Assembly: GCA_006218025.1 (NCBI GenBank)
Contig: VBWA01000014.1
Location: 22,564-86,563, forward strand
Source: Rhodocyclaceae bacterium
GTDB taxonomy: Bacteria; Pseudomonadota; Gammaproteobacteria; Burkholderiales; Rhodocyclaceae
Direction of reading: 5' to 3'
DNA: 64,000 nt
The notes beneath the pieces are model-generated. The model worked only from the letters and a program-made list of their open reading frames with translations, was not told the DNA's origin and made no database searches. Positions 27,693 through 35,890 of the stretch are shown one piece after another (positions within the stretch are counted from its first letter, which is position 1; each line of letters starts with the position of its first letter). The translations under genes were made by a program, and so were the position numbers.

Positions 27693-28535
27693 TTAGACCA
27701 GCTCGGACCAGACCGGGGTCAGATCCTCAGGCAGATCCGGCAGCTTGCCCAGATCGATCCAGCTCTCTCCGGACCCGTGAAAATCCGAGCCGCGCGAGGC
27801 GAGAAAGCCGAACTGGCGCGCGACGTGCGCGAACTCGCGCACCTCGTCATCCTTGTTGGAGCCCGACAGTACTTCGATGCCGCGCCCCCCGCAAGCCTTG
27901 AATGCCCCGAACAACTCGTTCCGCTCCGCCTTCGACAGCCGGTAGCGGCCCGGATGGGCAATTACCGCGATGCCGCCGGCGCCGATGATCCAGTGCAGGG
28001 CATCTTCCAGCGTCGCCCAGGTATGTTCGACATAGCCCGGCTTGCCCTTGGCCAGCCAGTAGTCGAACACCGATTTGACGTCCTTGGCATGCCCCTGCTC
28101 GACAATGTAGCGGGCGAAATGCGAACGGCTGACCAACGCCGGATTGCCAACGTGGCGCAGCGCACCTTCGTAAGCACCGTGGATGCCGACCTTGTCCAGT
28201 TCCGCGGCCATGCGCCCGGCGCGCTCGTCGCGGCCGCTCCGCACCTTCTGCAGTCCCTCGCTCAGCGCGGCATTGGACGGATCGATGCCGAGCCCCACGA
28301 TATGCACCGTCTGGTCGTCGCCCCAGGAAATCGACACCTCGACGCCATCGACAAAGCGCAACCCAAGCCCCGCGGCCGTCGCGCGGGCTTCGGCCAGCCC
28401 GTCGAGCTCATCGTGATCGGTCAGGGCCAGCAGTTCGACGCCATTGCCCTGCGCCCGGCGCACCACCTCGGCAGGCGCCAGCAGGCCGTCGGAAACCGTG
28501 GAGTGGCAGTGAAGGTCGGCGTTGAGCGGCTTCAT
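27693..28535 (-). CDS. PHP domain phosphoesterase (RNase AM / 3',5'-nucleotide phosphatase, YciV-like)
   Basis: 280 residues. The PHP metal motifs are visible: NADLHCHSTVSDGLLAPAEV at the start, LLALTDHDELDGLAEAR, GIAVIAHPGRY and the terminal ASRGSDFHGS. E. coli YciV (RNase AM, also called RNM) trims the 5' ends of rRNAs and removes 3' phosphate from nucleoside 3',5'-bisphosphates. Starts with an ATGA overlap to the upstream hydrolase; co-location with a YciO-like gene matches the yciO-yciV pairing of E. coli. Confidence 0.92.
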   Translation of the reverse strand: MKPLNADLHCHSTVSDGLLAPAEVVRRAQGNGVELLALTDHDELDGLAEARATAAGLGLRFVDGVEVSISWGDDQTVHIVGLGIDPSNAALSEGLQKVRSGRDERAGRMAAELDKVGIHGAYEGALRHVGNPALVSRSHFARYIVEQGHAKDVKSVFDYWLAKGKPGYVEHTWATLEDALHWIIGAGGIAVIAHPGRYRLSKAERNELFGAFKACGGRGIEVLSGSNKDDEVREFAHVARQFGFLASRGSDFHGSGESWIDLGKLPDLPEDLTPVWSELV

Positions 28536-29401
28536 GTGACGAAGAACTCCTCGATCAGGCGCGCCACTTCTTGCGGCTGGTCATGATGCAGATTGTGTCC
28601 GCACTCCTGCAGCATCACCTCCCGCACGTCCCGGAAACAGGCGATCCTCTCGCGGTAGTCGGCCGACTCGACGGCGAACAGCTGCTTGAATATGAAGGAG
28701 TCGGCTCCCGTCACCCAGAGCACCGGCGCCGTCACCTGGCGCCACATCGCCATCGCCTCTTCCACTCGATAGATGATCGGATTGACCCAGCGATGGAATG
28801 GGTCGGCCGCCAGATGGATGCCACCCGCCCCATCGTCTTCTCCCATGTGCAGGGCGAGAAACTGCGCCTTCTGGTCGGACAGGCGGGGATTTTCCTTCTG
28901 CAGCCGCGCGGCAAATGCAGGGCGATCGGGGTAGGAACGAAAGCTCGGCGTATCGCGCAGTTGATCGAGCCAGTTCGCATACCGTCCCGGCGCCTCGTCC
29001 GGCACAAAGCGGCGCATGCCCAAACCTTCCAGATTGACCAGCCCTGCCACACGCTCGGGACGAATGCCCGAGTAAATGCAGGCCGCATTGCCGCCCAGGC
29101 TGTGACCGACCAGCCGCACCGGCTCGCTCGGCGAATAGTGCAGGAGCAAGGCGTCGAGATCGGCAATGTAGTCGGGGAACCAGTAGACATCGCGGTTCCA
29201 CTCGGACAAGCCGAAGCCGCGCCAGTCGGGGGCCGCTACACGCCAATCCTTGGCCAGTGCATCGACCACGAACTGCCAGGAGGCCGACACATCGCACCAA
29301 CCGTGCAGCAGCACCAACAAAGGCGCCGAATCGCTGCCCCACAGGCGCACATGCAGGCGCCGGCCGCGGACTTGAACAAATTCGGAATGACAGGCTTTCA
29401 T
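28532..29401 (-). CDS. Alpha/beta hydrolase
   Basis: 289 residues. Alpha/beta-hydrolase landmarks: LVLLHGWCDVSASWQFVVDA (oxyanion HG), DWRGFGLSEW, nucleophile elbow LVGHSLGGNAACIY with Ser, the acid near LWVTGADSFIF and the final His in ECGHNLHHDQP. This fold covers esterases, haloalkane dehalogenases and C-C hydrolases; no substrate can be given. ATGA-overlaps the PHP phosphatase gene. Confidence 0.9.
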   Translation of the reverse strand: MKACHSEFVQVRGRRLHVRLWGSDSAPLLVLLHGWCDVSASWQFVVDALAKDWRVAAPDWRGFGLSEWNRDVYWFPDYIADLDALLLHYSPSEPVRLVGHSLGGNAACIYSGIRPERVAGLVNLEGLGMRRFVPDEAPGRYANWLDQLRDTPSFRSYPDRPAFAARLQKENPRLSDQKAQFLALHMGEDDGAGGIHLAADPFHRWVNPIIYRVEEAMAMWRQVTAPVLWVTGADSFIFKQLFAVESADYRERIACFRDVREVMLQECGHNLHHDQPQEVARLIEEFFVT

Positions 29402-29482
29402 CCCAATATTTTATCAGCGCCAGCGGCGCGCACTGCGAATTCCCCTGCCTCAGCGCATCGCGCGCTGGAGCCTTCTCTGCGG

Positions 29483-29980
29483 TCAGTCGGGAATGACCGC
29501 GGTCGCCTCGATCTCTACCCGCGCCGCGTCTTCCATCAATCCCGCGACCTGCACCGCCGTCATGGCAGGGAAAGTGCGGCCGATGACCTCGCGATAGGCA
29601 CGACCCAGCTGCGGATAGGCGGCCAGGTACTCGCGCTTGTCGATCACGTACCAGGTCATGCGAATGATGTGTTCGGGTTTGCCGCCGGCCTCTGCAAGCA
29701 CGGCGACAATGTTCTGCAATGCCTGCCTGGCCTGCTCGGCAAAGTCGCTGGTATGGAAGCGGCACTGGCCGTCCCAGCCGATCTGTCCGCCGATGACCAC
29801 GGTACGGCCACGCGCCGCAATCCCGTTCGAATAGCCCCGGGGCGCCGCCCAGCCGGCAGGCTGCAGGACCTGGATGTCCGACGGGGGTGCAGCTACTTCC
29901 AACTGGGTGATTTTAGTTACGGCCGCTTCGCTTAACGCCGATACATCCGGCGTTAGCCTGCACTGAAACTTCGTTTTCAT
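29483..29980 (-). CDS. Rid (YjgF/YER057c/UK114) family protein
   Basis: 165 residues. The Rid core is plain: YSNGIAARGRTVVIGGQIGW, FAEQARQALQNIVAVLAEAG, HIIRMTWYVIDKREYLAAY and MTAVQVAGLMEDAARVEIEA. By eye the position of the deaminase arginine (VAR in E. coli RidA) is Gly here (VAG), so imine deamination is doubtful. The ATG and first 23 residues are encoded by the 69-bp repeat and are not part of the family domain; a TTG at 29902 is an alternative start. It lies 15 bp after the aryl-CoA monooxygenase gene, a known pairing. Confidence 0.85.
   Translation of the reverse strand: MKTKFQCRLTPDVSALSEAAVTKITQLEVAAPPSDIQVLQPAGWAAPRGYSNGIAARGRTVVIGGQIGWDGQCRFHTSDFAEQARQALQNIVAVLAEAGGKPEHIIRMTWYVIDKREYLAAYPQLGRAYREVIGRTFPAMTAVQVAGLMEDAARVEIEATAVIPD
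29909..29977 (-). repeat. 69-bp hairpin repeat, copy 2 (5' end of Rid-family gene)
   Basis: Inverted relative to the copy at 22591-22659, 58 of 69 positions identical. Here the internal stem is perfect: TAACGCCG and CGGCGTTA with loop GATGTAT. It covers the start region of the Rid-family gene. Confidence 0.85.
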
Positions 29981-29995
29981 GGTTTGGATCTCGTG

Positions 29996-32299
29996 TCAGG
30001 CGTTGAGCGCGAGCTGGGCAGCGCGCTCGAGATTGCGCTCGAGCTGGAGCTTGCCGCCCTGATACTGCTTCGGCCACGGCATCTCCTTGTAGCCCTGCTC
30101 GGCCGCGGCATGCAGCGTCCAGGCCGGATCGGCCAGATGCGGGCGGGCCAGTGCACACAGGTCGGCGCGACCGGCGGCGATGATGGTATTGACATGATCG
30201 GCCTCGAAGATGTTGCCGACGGCGATGGTCGGCACGTTGAGCTCGTTGCGGATCTGGTCGGAGAACGGCACCTGGAACATGCGCCCATAAACGGGCGCTT
30301 CTTCCTTGCTGACCTGGCCCGAGGAGACGTGGATGATGTCGGCGCCGGCCTCCTTGAACAGCCGGGAGACGGCCACCGAGTCGTCCGGGGCGATCCCGCC
30401 GGGCACCCAGTCGTGGGCCGAGATGCGTACCGACATGGGCTTGTCCGCGGGCCAGACTTCGCGCATGGCGCGGAACACCTCCAGCGGATAGCGGCAGCGG
30501 TTCTCCAGGCTGCCGCCGTATTCGTCCTGGCGCCGGTTGGTCAGCGGCGAAATGAAGGACGACATCAGGTAGCCGTGGGCGGCATGGAATTCGACCATGT
30601 CAAAGTCGGCGCTGGCGGCACGGCGGGTGGCGGCGACGAAGTCGGCCTTAATGCGATCCATGTCGGCGCGATCCATTTCCTTCGGCACCTGCGAAGTACC
30701 CGCGATGTAGGGCAGCGGCGACGGCGCCAGCAGCGGCCAACCGCCCGACTGCAGCGGCATGTCGATGGCGTCCCAGGCCAGCCGGGTGGAACCCTTGCGT
30801 CCGGCGTGACCGATCTGCAGCGAAACCCTGGCATTGCCGTTGGCGTGGATGTAGCCGACGATGCGCTGCCAGGCATCCTGCTGGGCGTCGTTCCAGATGC
30901 CGGTACATCCCGGCGTGATGCGTGCATCGGCGGAGACGCAGGTCATCTCGGTAACGATCAGTGCCGCGCCGCCCATGCCGCGGCTGCCGTAATGCACCAG
31001 ATGAAAATCCCCAGGAATGCCGTCCGCCGCCGAATACATGCACATCGGCGAAACCACGACGCGGTTGGCCAGCGTCATGCCGCGCAACTTGAAAGGCGTG
31101 AACATCGGCGGCGCCGGCGTCGCAGCCGGAGGCGTCGACACGCCGCACTGTTCGGCAAACCAGCGATCGAGGCCTTCGGTGTAGGCCGGATCGCGCAGCT
31201 TCTGGTTGGCGTGACCGACGCGCTGACTGCCGGTGAGCACGGCGAAGGCGAACTGTTCCGGCTCCATGCCGACATAGCGCTCCACATCCTCGAACCAGGT
31301 CATCCGGTTGCGCGCCGCGCTCTGCAGCTTCAGCGCCTCGATTTCGCGCTCGGTCTGGTAGCGGGCCAGGCGCGTCGGCACATCGCCTTCCGCGCTGTTC
31401 ATCACCCTGACCAGCGCGGCGGCATCTTCCATTGCCAGCTTGGTTCCGGAACCGATGGTGAAGTGCGCCGTGTGCGCCGCGTCGCCGAGCAGCACGATGT
31501 TGTCCTTGAACCATCGCTCGCAGAGCACGCGGTTGAACTTGAGCCAAGCCGCCGAGCCGCGCAGGTGGCGCGCATTGGAGATCAGGCGGCTACCGTCCAG
31601 CATGTCGGCGAACAGGTCTTCGCAAAAGGCAATCGACTGATCCGGGTCCATCTTGTCGATACCAGCCTTGAGCCAGGTCACTTCCGGGGTTTCGATGATG
31701 AAGGTCGCCCATTCCTCGTTGAACTGATAGGCGTGAAGATTGAACCAGCCCCAGGGCGTTTCCTTGAAGGCAAAGGTGAAGGCATTGAGCTTCTTCCTGG
31801 CGCCAAGCCAGATGAAACGGCACTTGCGCACATCGATGCGCGGATTGAAATGGCTTTGGTACCTGGTTCGCGTGGTCGAATTCACGCCATCGGAACCGAT
31901 GACGAGGTCGTACTCCCTGGAGTAGTCGTCCGGATCCTTGACCTCGGCGCCGAACTTGAGGTTCACGCCGAGTTCCCTGGCGCGGGCCTGGAAGATCTGC
32001 AGCAGCTTCAAGCGCCCTATGCCGCAAAAACCATGGCCGCCGGAGACCATGCGCCGACCCTTGAAGAACACGTCGACGTCGTCCCAGTGATGGAAGTTGC
32101 GTTCGATTTCCGCGACCACCTGGGGGTCGTCCTGGCGAAAGCCGTCCATGGTCTTGTCGGAGAACACCACGCCCCAACCAAAGGTGCTGTCGGGCTGGTT
32201 GCGTTCGATCACGGTAATGTCGCAGGCCGGATTGGCCTTCTTCATCAGGATCGAGAAATACAGACCAGCGGGGCCGCCGCCCAGACACACAATACGCAT
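29996..32299 (-). CDS. Bifunctional salicylyl-CoA 5-hydroxylase / 2-aminobenzoyl-CoA monooxygenase-reductase
   Basis: 767 residues from ATG 32299 (GAGGAG six bases upstream; an ATG 33 bp earlier is less likely). Fusion of an N-terminal FAD monooxygenase ([41 protein letters not shown]) and a C-terminal old-yellow-enzyme domain from about residue 385 ([55 protein letters not shown]). This architecture is known from aerobic CoA-linked degradation of 2-aminobenzoate and salicylate. The OYE half contains one 24-bp repeat copy. A clear promoter with a palindrome is upstream. No CoA ligase is adjacent. Confidence 0.93.
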   Translation of the reverse strand: MRIVCLGGGPAGLYFSILMKKANPACDITVIERNQPDSTFGWGVVFSDKTMDGFRQDDPQVVAEIERNFHHWDDVDVFFKGRRMVSGGHGFCGIGRLKLLQIFQARARELGVNLKFGAEVKDPDDYSREYDLVIGSDGVNSTTRTRYQSHFNPRIDVRKCRFIWLGARKKLNAFTFAFKETPWGWFNLHAYQFNEEWATFIIETPEVTWLKAGIDKMDPDQSIAFCEDLFADMLDGSRLISNARHLRGSAAWLKFNRVLCERWFKDNIVLLGDAAHTAHFTIGSGTKLAMEDAAALVRVMNSAEGDVPTRLARYQTEREIEALKLQSAARNRMTWFEDVERYVGMEPEQFAFAVLTGSQRVGHANQKLRDPAYTEGLDRWFAEQCGVSTPPAATPAPPMFTPFKLRGMTLANRVVVSPMCMYSAADGIPGDFHLVHYGSRGMGGAALIVTEMTCVSADARITPGCTGIWNDAQQDAWQRIVGYIHANGNARVSLQIGHAGRKGSTRLAWDAIDMPLQSGGWPLLAPSPLPYIAGTSQVPKEMDRADMDRIKADFVAATRRAASADFDMVEFHAAHGYLMSSFISPLTNRRQDEYGGSLENRCRYPLEVFRAMREVWPADKPMSVRISAHDWVPGGIAPDDSVAVSRLFKEAGADIIHVSSGQVSKEEAPVYGRMFQVPFSDQIRNELNVPTIAVGNIFEADHVNTIIAAGRADLCALARPHLADPAWTLHAAAEQGYKEMPWPKQYQGGKLQLERNLERAAQLALNA
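30602..30625 (+). repeat. Dispersed 24-bp repeat, copy 5 (in OYE domain)
   Basis: AAAGTCGGCGCTGGC-GGC-ACGGCG, perfect consensus, antisense to the monooxygenase gene where it encodes RRAASADF. Confidence 0.85.
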
Positions 32300-32339
32300 C
32301 GCAATCTCCTCGTTTGGTGCCATTATCTGCATTTGTTTT

Positions 32340-32369
32340 ATTTTAGGTCTAAAGTATTTTTATTGTCAA
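32340..32369 (-). promoter_or_regulatory. Sigma-70 promoter with palindromic operator for the aryl-CoA monooxygenase
   Basis: On the minus strand a perfect TTGACA (32364-32369), an 18-bp spacer and TAAAAT (32340-32345). The palindrome TTTAG-GT-CTAAA (32342-32353) overlaps the -10 and reaches into the spacer, a placement expected for a repressor site. The 185-bp divergent spacer towards rfbB also has TACAAT at 32424-32429 in the plus direction. Confidence 0.7.
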
Positions 32370-32484
32370 GCGCAAGCCGACCGCGCCGGTGGCGCGAGGC
32401 GCAAGACCCCTATTTTGATCGAATACAATAGCGCCTCAGCGGTCGTCCCGTGCCCGTATCTTCCCCCAACAGTTCCGATCCCTT

Positions 32485-33552
32485 ATGAAAACCATCTTCG
32501 TCACCGGCGGCGCCGGCTTCATCGGCTCGGCACTGATACGCCTGCTGATTGCAGAGAGCGACTGGCGCATCGTCAATATCGACAAGCTGACCTACGCCGG
32601 CAATCTCGAATCCCTGGCCGAGTTCACCGACCATCCGCGCCACGTGTTCAGCCGCAGCGACATTTGCGACCGCGCGGCGCTGGACGACCTGTTCGCCACG
32701 TATCAGCCGGCCGGCGTGATCCACCTCGCCGCCGAGTCGCATGTCGACCGCTCGATCCATGGCCCAGGGGATTTCATCGACACCAACATCGGCGGTACCT
32801 ATACGCTGCTCGAAGCGGCCCGCGCCTGGTGGTCCGCGCTCGACGCCGAAGCGAAAAGCGCCTTCCGCTTCCATCACGTGTCGACCGACGAAGTCTTCGG
32901 CTCGCTGGGCGACACCGGCCTCTTCGTCGAGACCAGCCCCTACCAGCCGAATTCGCCCTACTCCGCCTCCAAGGCCGCTTCCGACCACCTGGTGCGGGCC
33001 TGGCATCACACCTATGGCCTGCCCACCGTGATCACCAACTGCTCGAACAACTACGGCCCCTGCCAGTTTCCCGAGAAGCTGATCCCGCTGATGATCCACA
33101 ATGCCGTCTCGGACAAGCCCATGCCCATCTACGGCAAGGGCGACAACGTGCGCGACTGGCTCTACGTCGATGACCATGCCCGCGCGCTGCGCCTGGTCTT
33201 CGAACAGGGCATGCCGGGCGAAACCTACAACATCGGCGGCCACAACGAAAAGACCAACCTCGACGTCGTCGATACGCTGTGCGCCCTGCTCGACGAACTG
33301 AAGCCGCGCCACGACGGCCGCAGCTACCGCCAACAGAAGATTTCGGTGGCCGACCGCCCCGGCCACGACAAACGCTACGCCATCGACGCGACGAAGATCC
33401 AGCGCGAGCTGGGCTGGACGCCGCAGGAAAGCTTCGAGTCGGGAATGCGGAAGACCGTAAGCTGGTATCTGGAGAACCCGGCCTGGGTGGCCCATGTCGT
33501 CTCCGGCGAATACCGGCAGTGGATGGATCGCAACTATGGAGACCGGCAATGA
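32485..33552 (+). CDS. rfbB: dTDP-glucose 4,6-dehydratase
   Basis: 355 residues. Extended SDR with NAD motif [16 protein letters not shown], catalytic region [13 protein letters not shown] (Thr/Asp/Glu) and YxxxK in [17 protein letters not shown], the RmlB pattern. It makes dTDP-4-keto-6-deoxyglucose from dTDP-glucose. First gene of rfbBACD; the four overlap or abut and together make dTDP-L-rhamnose for O-antigen or exopolysaccharide. Confidence 0.97.
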   Translation: MKTIFVTGGAGFIGSALIRLLIAESDWRIVNIDKLTYAGNLESLAEFTDHPRHVFSRSDICDRAALDDLFATYQPAGVIHLAAESHVDRSIHGPGDFIDTNIGGTYTLLEAARAWWSALDAEAKSAFRFHHVSTDEVFGSLGDTGLFVETSPYQPNSPYSASKAASDHLVRAWHHTYGLPTVITNCSNNYGPCQFPEKLIPLMIHNAVSDKPMPIYGKGDNVRDWLYVDDHARALRLVFEQGMPGETYNIGGHNEKTNLDVVDTLCALLDELKPRHDGRSYRQQKISVADRPGHDKRYAIDATKIQRELGWTPQESFESGMRKTVSWYLENPAWVAHVVSGEYRQWMDRNYGDRQ

Positions 33553-34454
33553 GTACCCTGAGCACCCGCGGCATCATTCTCGCCGGCGGCTCCGGCACCC
33601 GACTGCACCCGGTCACGCTGGCGGTGTCCAAGCAGCTCTTGCCGATCTACGACAAGCCGATGATCTATTACCCGCTGACCACGCTGATGCTGGCCGGCAT
33701 CAGGGAAATCCTGCTGATCTCGACGCCGCTCGATACGCCGCGCTTCGAACAGCTGCTGGGCGACGGCTCGCAATGGGGCATCGAGATCACGTACGCGGTG
33801 CAGCCCAGCCCCGACGGATTGGCGCAGGCCTTCATCATCGGCCGCGATTTCATCGGCGATCATCCCTCGGCCCTGGTGCTCGGCGACAACCTGTTCTACG
33901 GCCATGATTTCGCCCACCAATTGCAGAGTGCCGCCGGGGGTGGGTTAACAGTCGGCGCTGGCGCCACGGTGTTTGCCTATGCGGTCAGCGACCCGGAGCG
34001 CTACGGCGTGGTGGAATTCGACGCCGCGGGGCGCGCCATCAGCATCGAAGAGAAGCCCAAGGCGCCGAAGTCGCGCTATGCCGTCACCGGGCTCTACTTC
34101 TACGACGAGCAGGTCTGCGACATCGCGGCAAAGCTCAAGCCCTCGCCGCGTGGCGAGCTCGAGATCACCGACCTCAACCGGGTCTATCTTGAAAAGGGCC
34201 AGCTCAAGGTCGAGATCATGGGCCGCGGCATGGCCTGGCTCGATACGGGAACCCATGAGTCGCTGCTGGAAGCCGGTCAGTTCATCGAGGTCATCGAGAA
34301 GCGCCAGGGCCTCAAGGTGGCCTGCCCGGAGGAAGTGGCCTGGCGGCAGAAATGGATCAGCGATGCGCAGCTGGCCAAGCTGGCCGAGCCGCTGGCCAAG
34401 AGCCGCTATGGCCAATATCTGCTGGGACTGCTCGAACATGAGGTGCGTGGATGA
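33549..34454 (+). CDS. rfbA: Glucose-1-phosphate thymidylyltransferase
   Basis: 301 residues, ATGA overlap with rfbB. Nucleotidyltransferase signature [20 protein letters not shown], followed by [17 protein letters not shown] and [11 protein letters not shown]. It condenses glucose-1-phosphate and dTTP. The stretch [15 protein letters not shown] is longer than in typical RmlA proteins, and the extra residues coincide with a copy of the 24-bp repeat. Confidence 0.97.
   Translation: MSTLSTRGIILAGGSGTRLHPVTLAVSKQLLPIYDKPMIYYPLTTLMLAGIREILLISTPLDTPRFEQLLGDGSQWGIEITYAVQPSPDGLAQAFIIGRDFIGDHPSALVLGDNLFYGHDFAHQLQSAAGGGLTVGAGATVFAYAVSDPERYGVVEFDAAGRAISIEEKPKAPKSRYAVTGLYFYDEQVCDIAAKLKPSPRGELEITDLNRVYLEKGQLKVEIMGRGMAWLDTGTHESLLEAGQFIEVIEKRQGLKVACPEEVAWRQKWISDAQLAKLAEPLAKSRYGQYLLGLLEHEVRG
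33948..33971 (+). repeat. Dispersed 24-bp repeat, copy 6 (in rfbA)
   Basis: ACAGTCGGCGCTGGC-GCC-ACGGTG, in the variable loop of rfbA just before the conserved ATVFAY strand (frame V-G-A-G). Confidence 0.75.
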
Positions 34455-34993
34455 AACTCATTCCGACGGCCATCCCGGAGGTGCTGCTGCTCGAGCCGAA
34501 AGTGTTCGGCGACGAGCGCGGCTTCTTCTTCGAGAGCTGGAACAAGCGCGCCTTCGCCGAACTCGGCATAGCCGCCGATTTCGTGCAGGACAATCATTCG
34601 AAGTCGCAGCGAAATGTCCTGCGCGGGATGCATTACCAGATCGAGCACGCCCAGGGCAAACTCGTGCGTGTAATCGCCGGCGCGGTCTATGACGTGGCGG
34701 TGGATCTGCGGCGCTCCTCGCCGACCTTCGGACTATGGGTCGGCTTCGTTCTGTCCGCGGACAACAAGCGCATGGCCTGGATTCCGCCCGGCTTTGCCCA
34801 TGGCTTCTGCGTCACGTCGGATTCCGCGGAGTTTCTCTACAAGACGACCGACTACTGGAGCCCGGCACACGAGCGCACGCTGTTGTGGAACGATCCGCAG
34901 CTCGCGATTCCCTGGCCACTGACGGGCGAGCCGCTGCTGGCGGCCAAGGACGTCGCCGGCCGGCCCTTCGGCGAGGCGGAAACCTTCGCATGA
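34451..34993 (+). CDS. rfbC: dTDP-4-dehydrorhamnose 3,5-epimerase
   Basis: 180 residues, ATGA overlaps at both ends. RmlC cupin signatures: [35 protein letters not shown] (catalytic His region), [19 protein letters not shown] and [13 protein letters not shown]. Third step to dTDP-L-rhamnose. Confidence 0.97.
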   Translation: MKLIPTAIPEVLLLEPKVFGDERGFFFESWNKRAFAELGIAADFVQDNHSKSQRNVLRGMHYQIEHAQGKLVRVIAGAVYDVAVDLRRSSPTFGLWVGFVLSADNKRMAWIPPGFAHGFCVTSDSAEFLYKTTDYWSPAHERTLLWNDPQLAIPWPLTGEPLLAAKDVAGRPFGEAETFA

Positions 34994-35868
34994 AGATCCT
35001 GCTCACGGGCGCCGCCGGACAACTCGGCCGCGAACTCAAACGCTCGCTGGCCTGCCTCGGCGACCTGGTCGCCTGCGATCGCCGGCAACTCGACCTGGCC
35101 CAGCCGGATGCCCTGCGCACTGCCGTGCGCGCGATTGCCCCCACGGTCATCGTCAATGCCGCCGCCTACACGGCAGTAGACAAGGCCGAGGCCGAGCCGG
35201 CAGTGGCAGAAGCCATCAACGCCGTGGCGCCGGGCATCCTTGCAGAAGAAGCCAGACGCCTTGGCACGCTGCTGATCCACTATTCGACCGACTACGTGTT
35301 CGACGGCGCCAAGCCCGCGCCCTATACCGAAGACGACACACCCGCGCCGCTATCCACCTACGGCCGCAGCAAGCGCGCCGGCGAGCTGGCGATTGCCGCC
35401 GCCGGCGGCCGTCACCTGATCTTTCGCACCAGCTGGGTCTATGGCCTGCATGGTGCGAACTTCATGAAGACCATGCTGCGCCTGGGTCGCCGCAGTTGCG
35501 AGACGGGCGACGAATTGCGTGTGGTTGGCGATCAATTCGGCGCACCGACCTGGACCCGCCACCTGGCCGACGTCACCGCCCAGAGCCTCGCCCGCAAGGA
35601 AGTCCCCGACGGCCTGTACCATCTCGCCGCCGCCGGCGAGACCAGCTGGCACGGCTATGCCGAAGCGATATTCGCCGAAGCACTGCGCACCGGCTTGCTC
35701 GGCAAGTCGCCCGTGATTCACCGTATCACCAGCGCCGACTATCCGCTGCCCGCAGCACGACCGGCCAACTCCCGGCTCGACTGTTCGCGCTTCCGGCGCG
35801 ACTTCGGCCTGGCCCTGCCCGACTGGCGCACGGGACTGATCGACTGTCTCGCCGACGCAAGCTTCTGA
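34990..35868 (+). CDS. rfbD: dTDP-4-dehydrorhamnose reductase
   Basis: 292 residues from ATG 34990. SDR motif LLTGAAGQLGRELKRSL, substrate segment VNAAAYTAVDKAEAEP, STDYVFDGAKPAPYTEDD and active-site YGRSKRAGELAI. Last step to dTDP-L-rhamnose using NAD(P)H. The C-terminal RITSADYPLPAARPANSRLD region is conserved in RmlD, and part of it coincides with a 24-bp repeat copy on the minus strand. parE follows 22 bp later. Confidence 0.97.
   Translation: MKILLTGAAGQLGRELKRSLACLGDLVACDRRQLDLAQPDALRTAVRAIAPTVIVNAAAYTAVDKAEAEPAVAEAINAVAPGILAEEARRLGTLLIHYSTDYVFDGAKPAPYTEDDTPAPLSTYGRSKRAGELAIAAAGGRHLIFRTSWVYGLHGANFMKTMLRLGRRSCETGDELRVVGDQFGAPTWTRHLADVTAQSLARKEVPDGLYHLAAAGETSWHGYAEAIFAEALRTGLLGKSPVIHRITSADYPLPAARPANSRLDCSRFRRDFGLALPDWRTGLIDCLADASF
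35719..35742 (-). repeat. Dispersed 24-bp repeat, copy 7 (in rfbD)
   Basis: On the minus strand ATAGTCGGCGCTGGT-GAT-ACGGTG. It falls in a conserved RmlD segment (RITSADYP), so this copy may owe part of its match to protein constraint. Confidence 0.55.
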
Positions 35869-35890
35869 TCTTTCCATACCTATACGAAAC

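Noticed and set aside
27960..27990. GGCGCCGGCGGCATCGCG in the PHP phosphatase, similar to VGAGGTA-coding copies
   Set aside because: Encodes the conserved IIGAGGIAVIAHPG segment of the PHP family; similarity explained by protein sequence.
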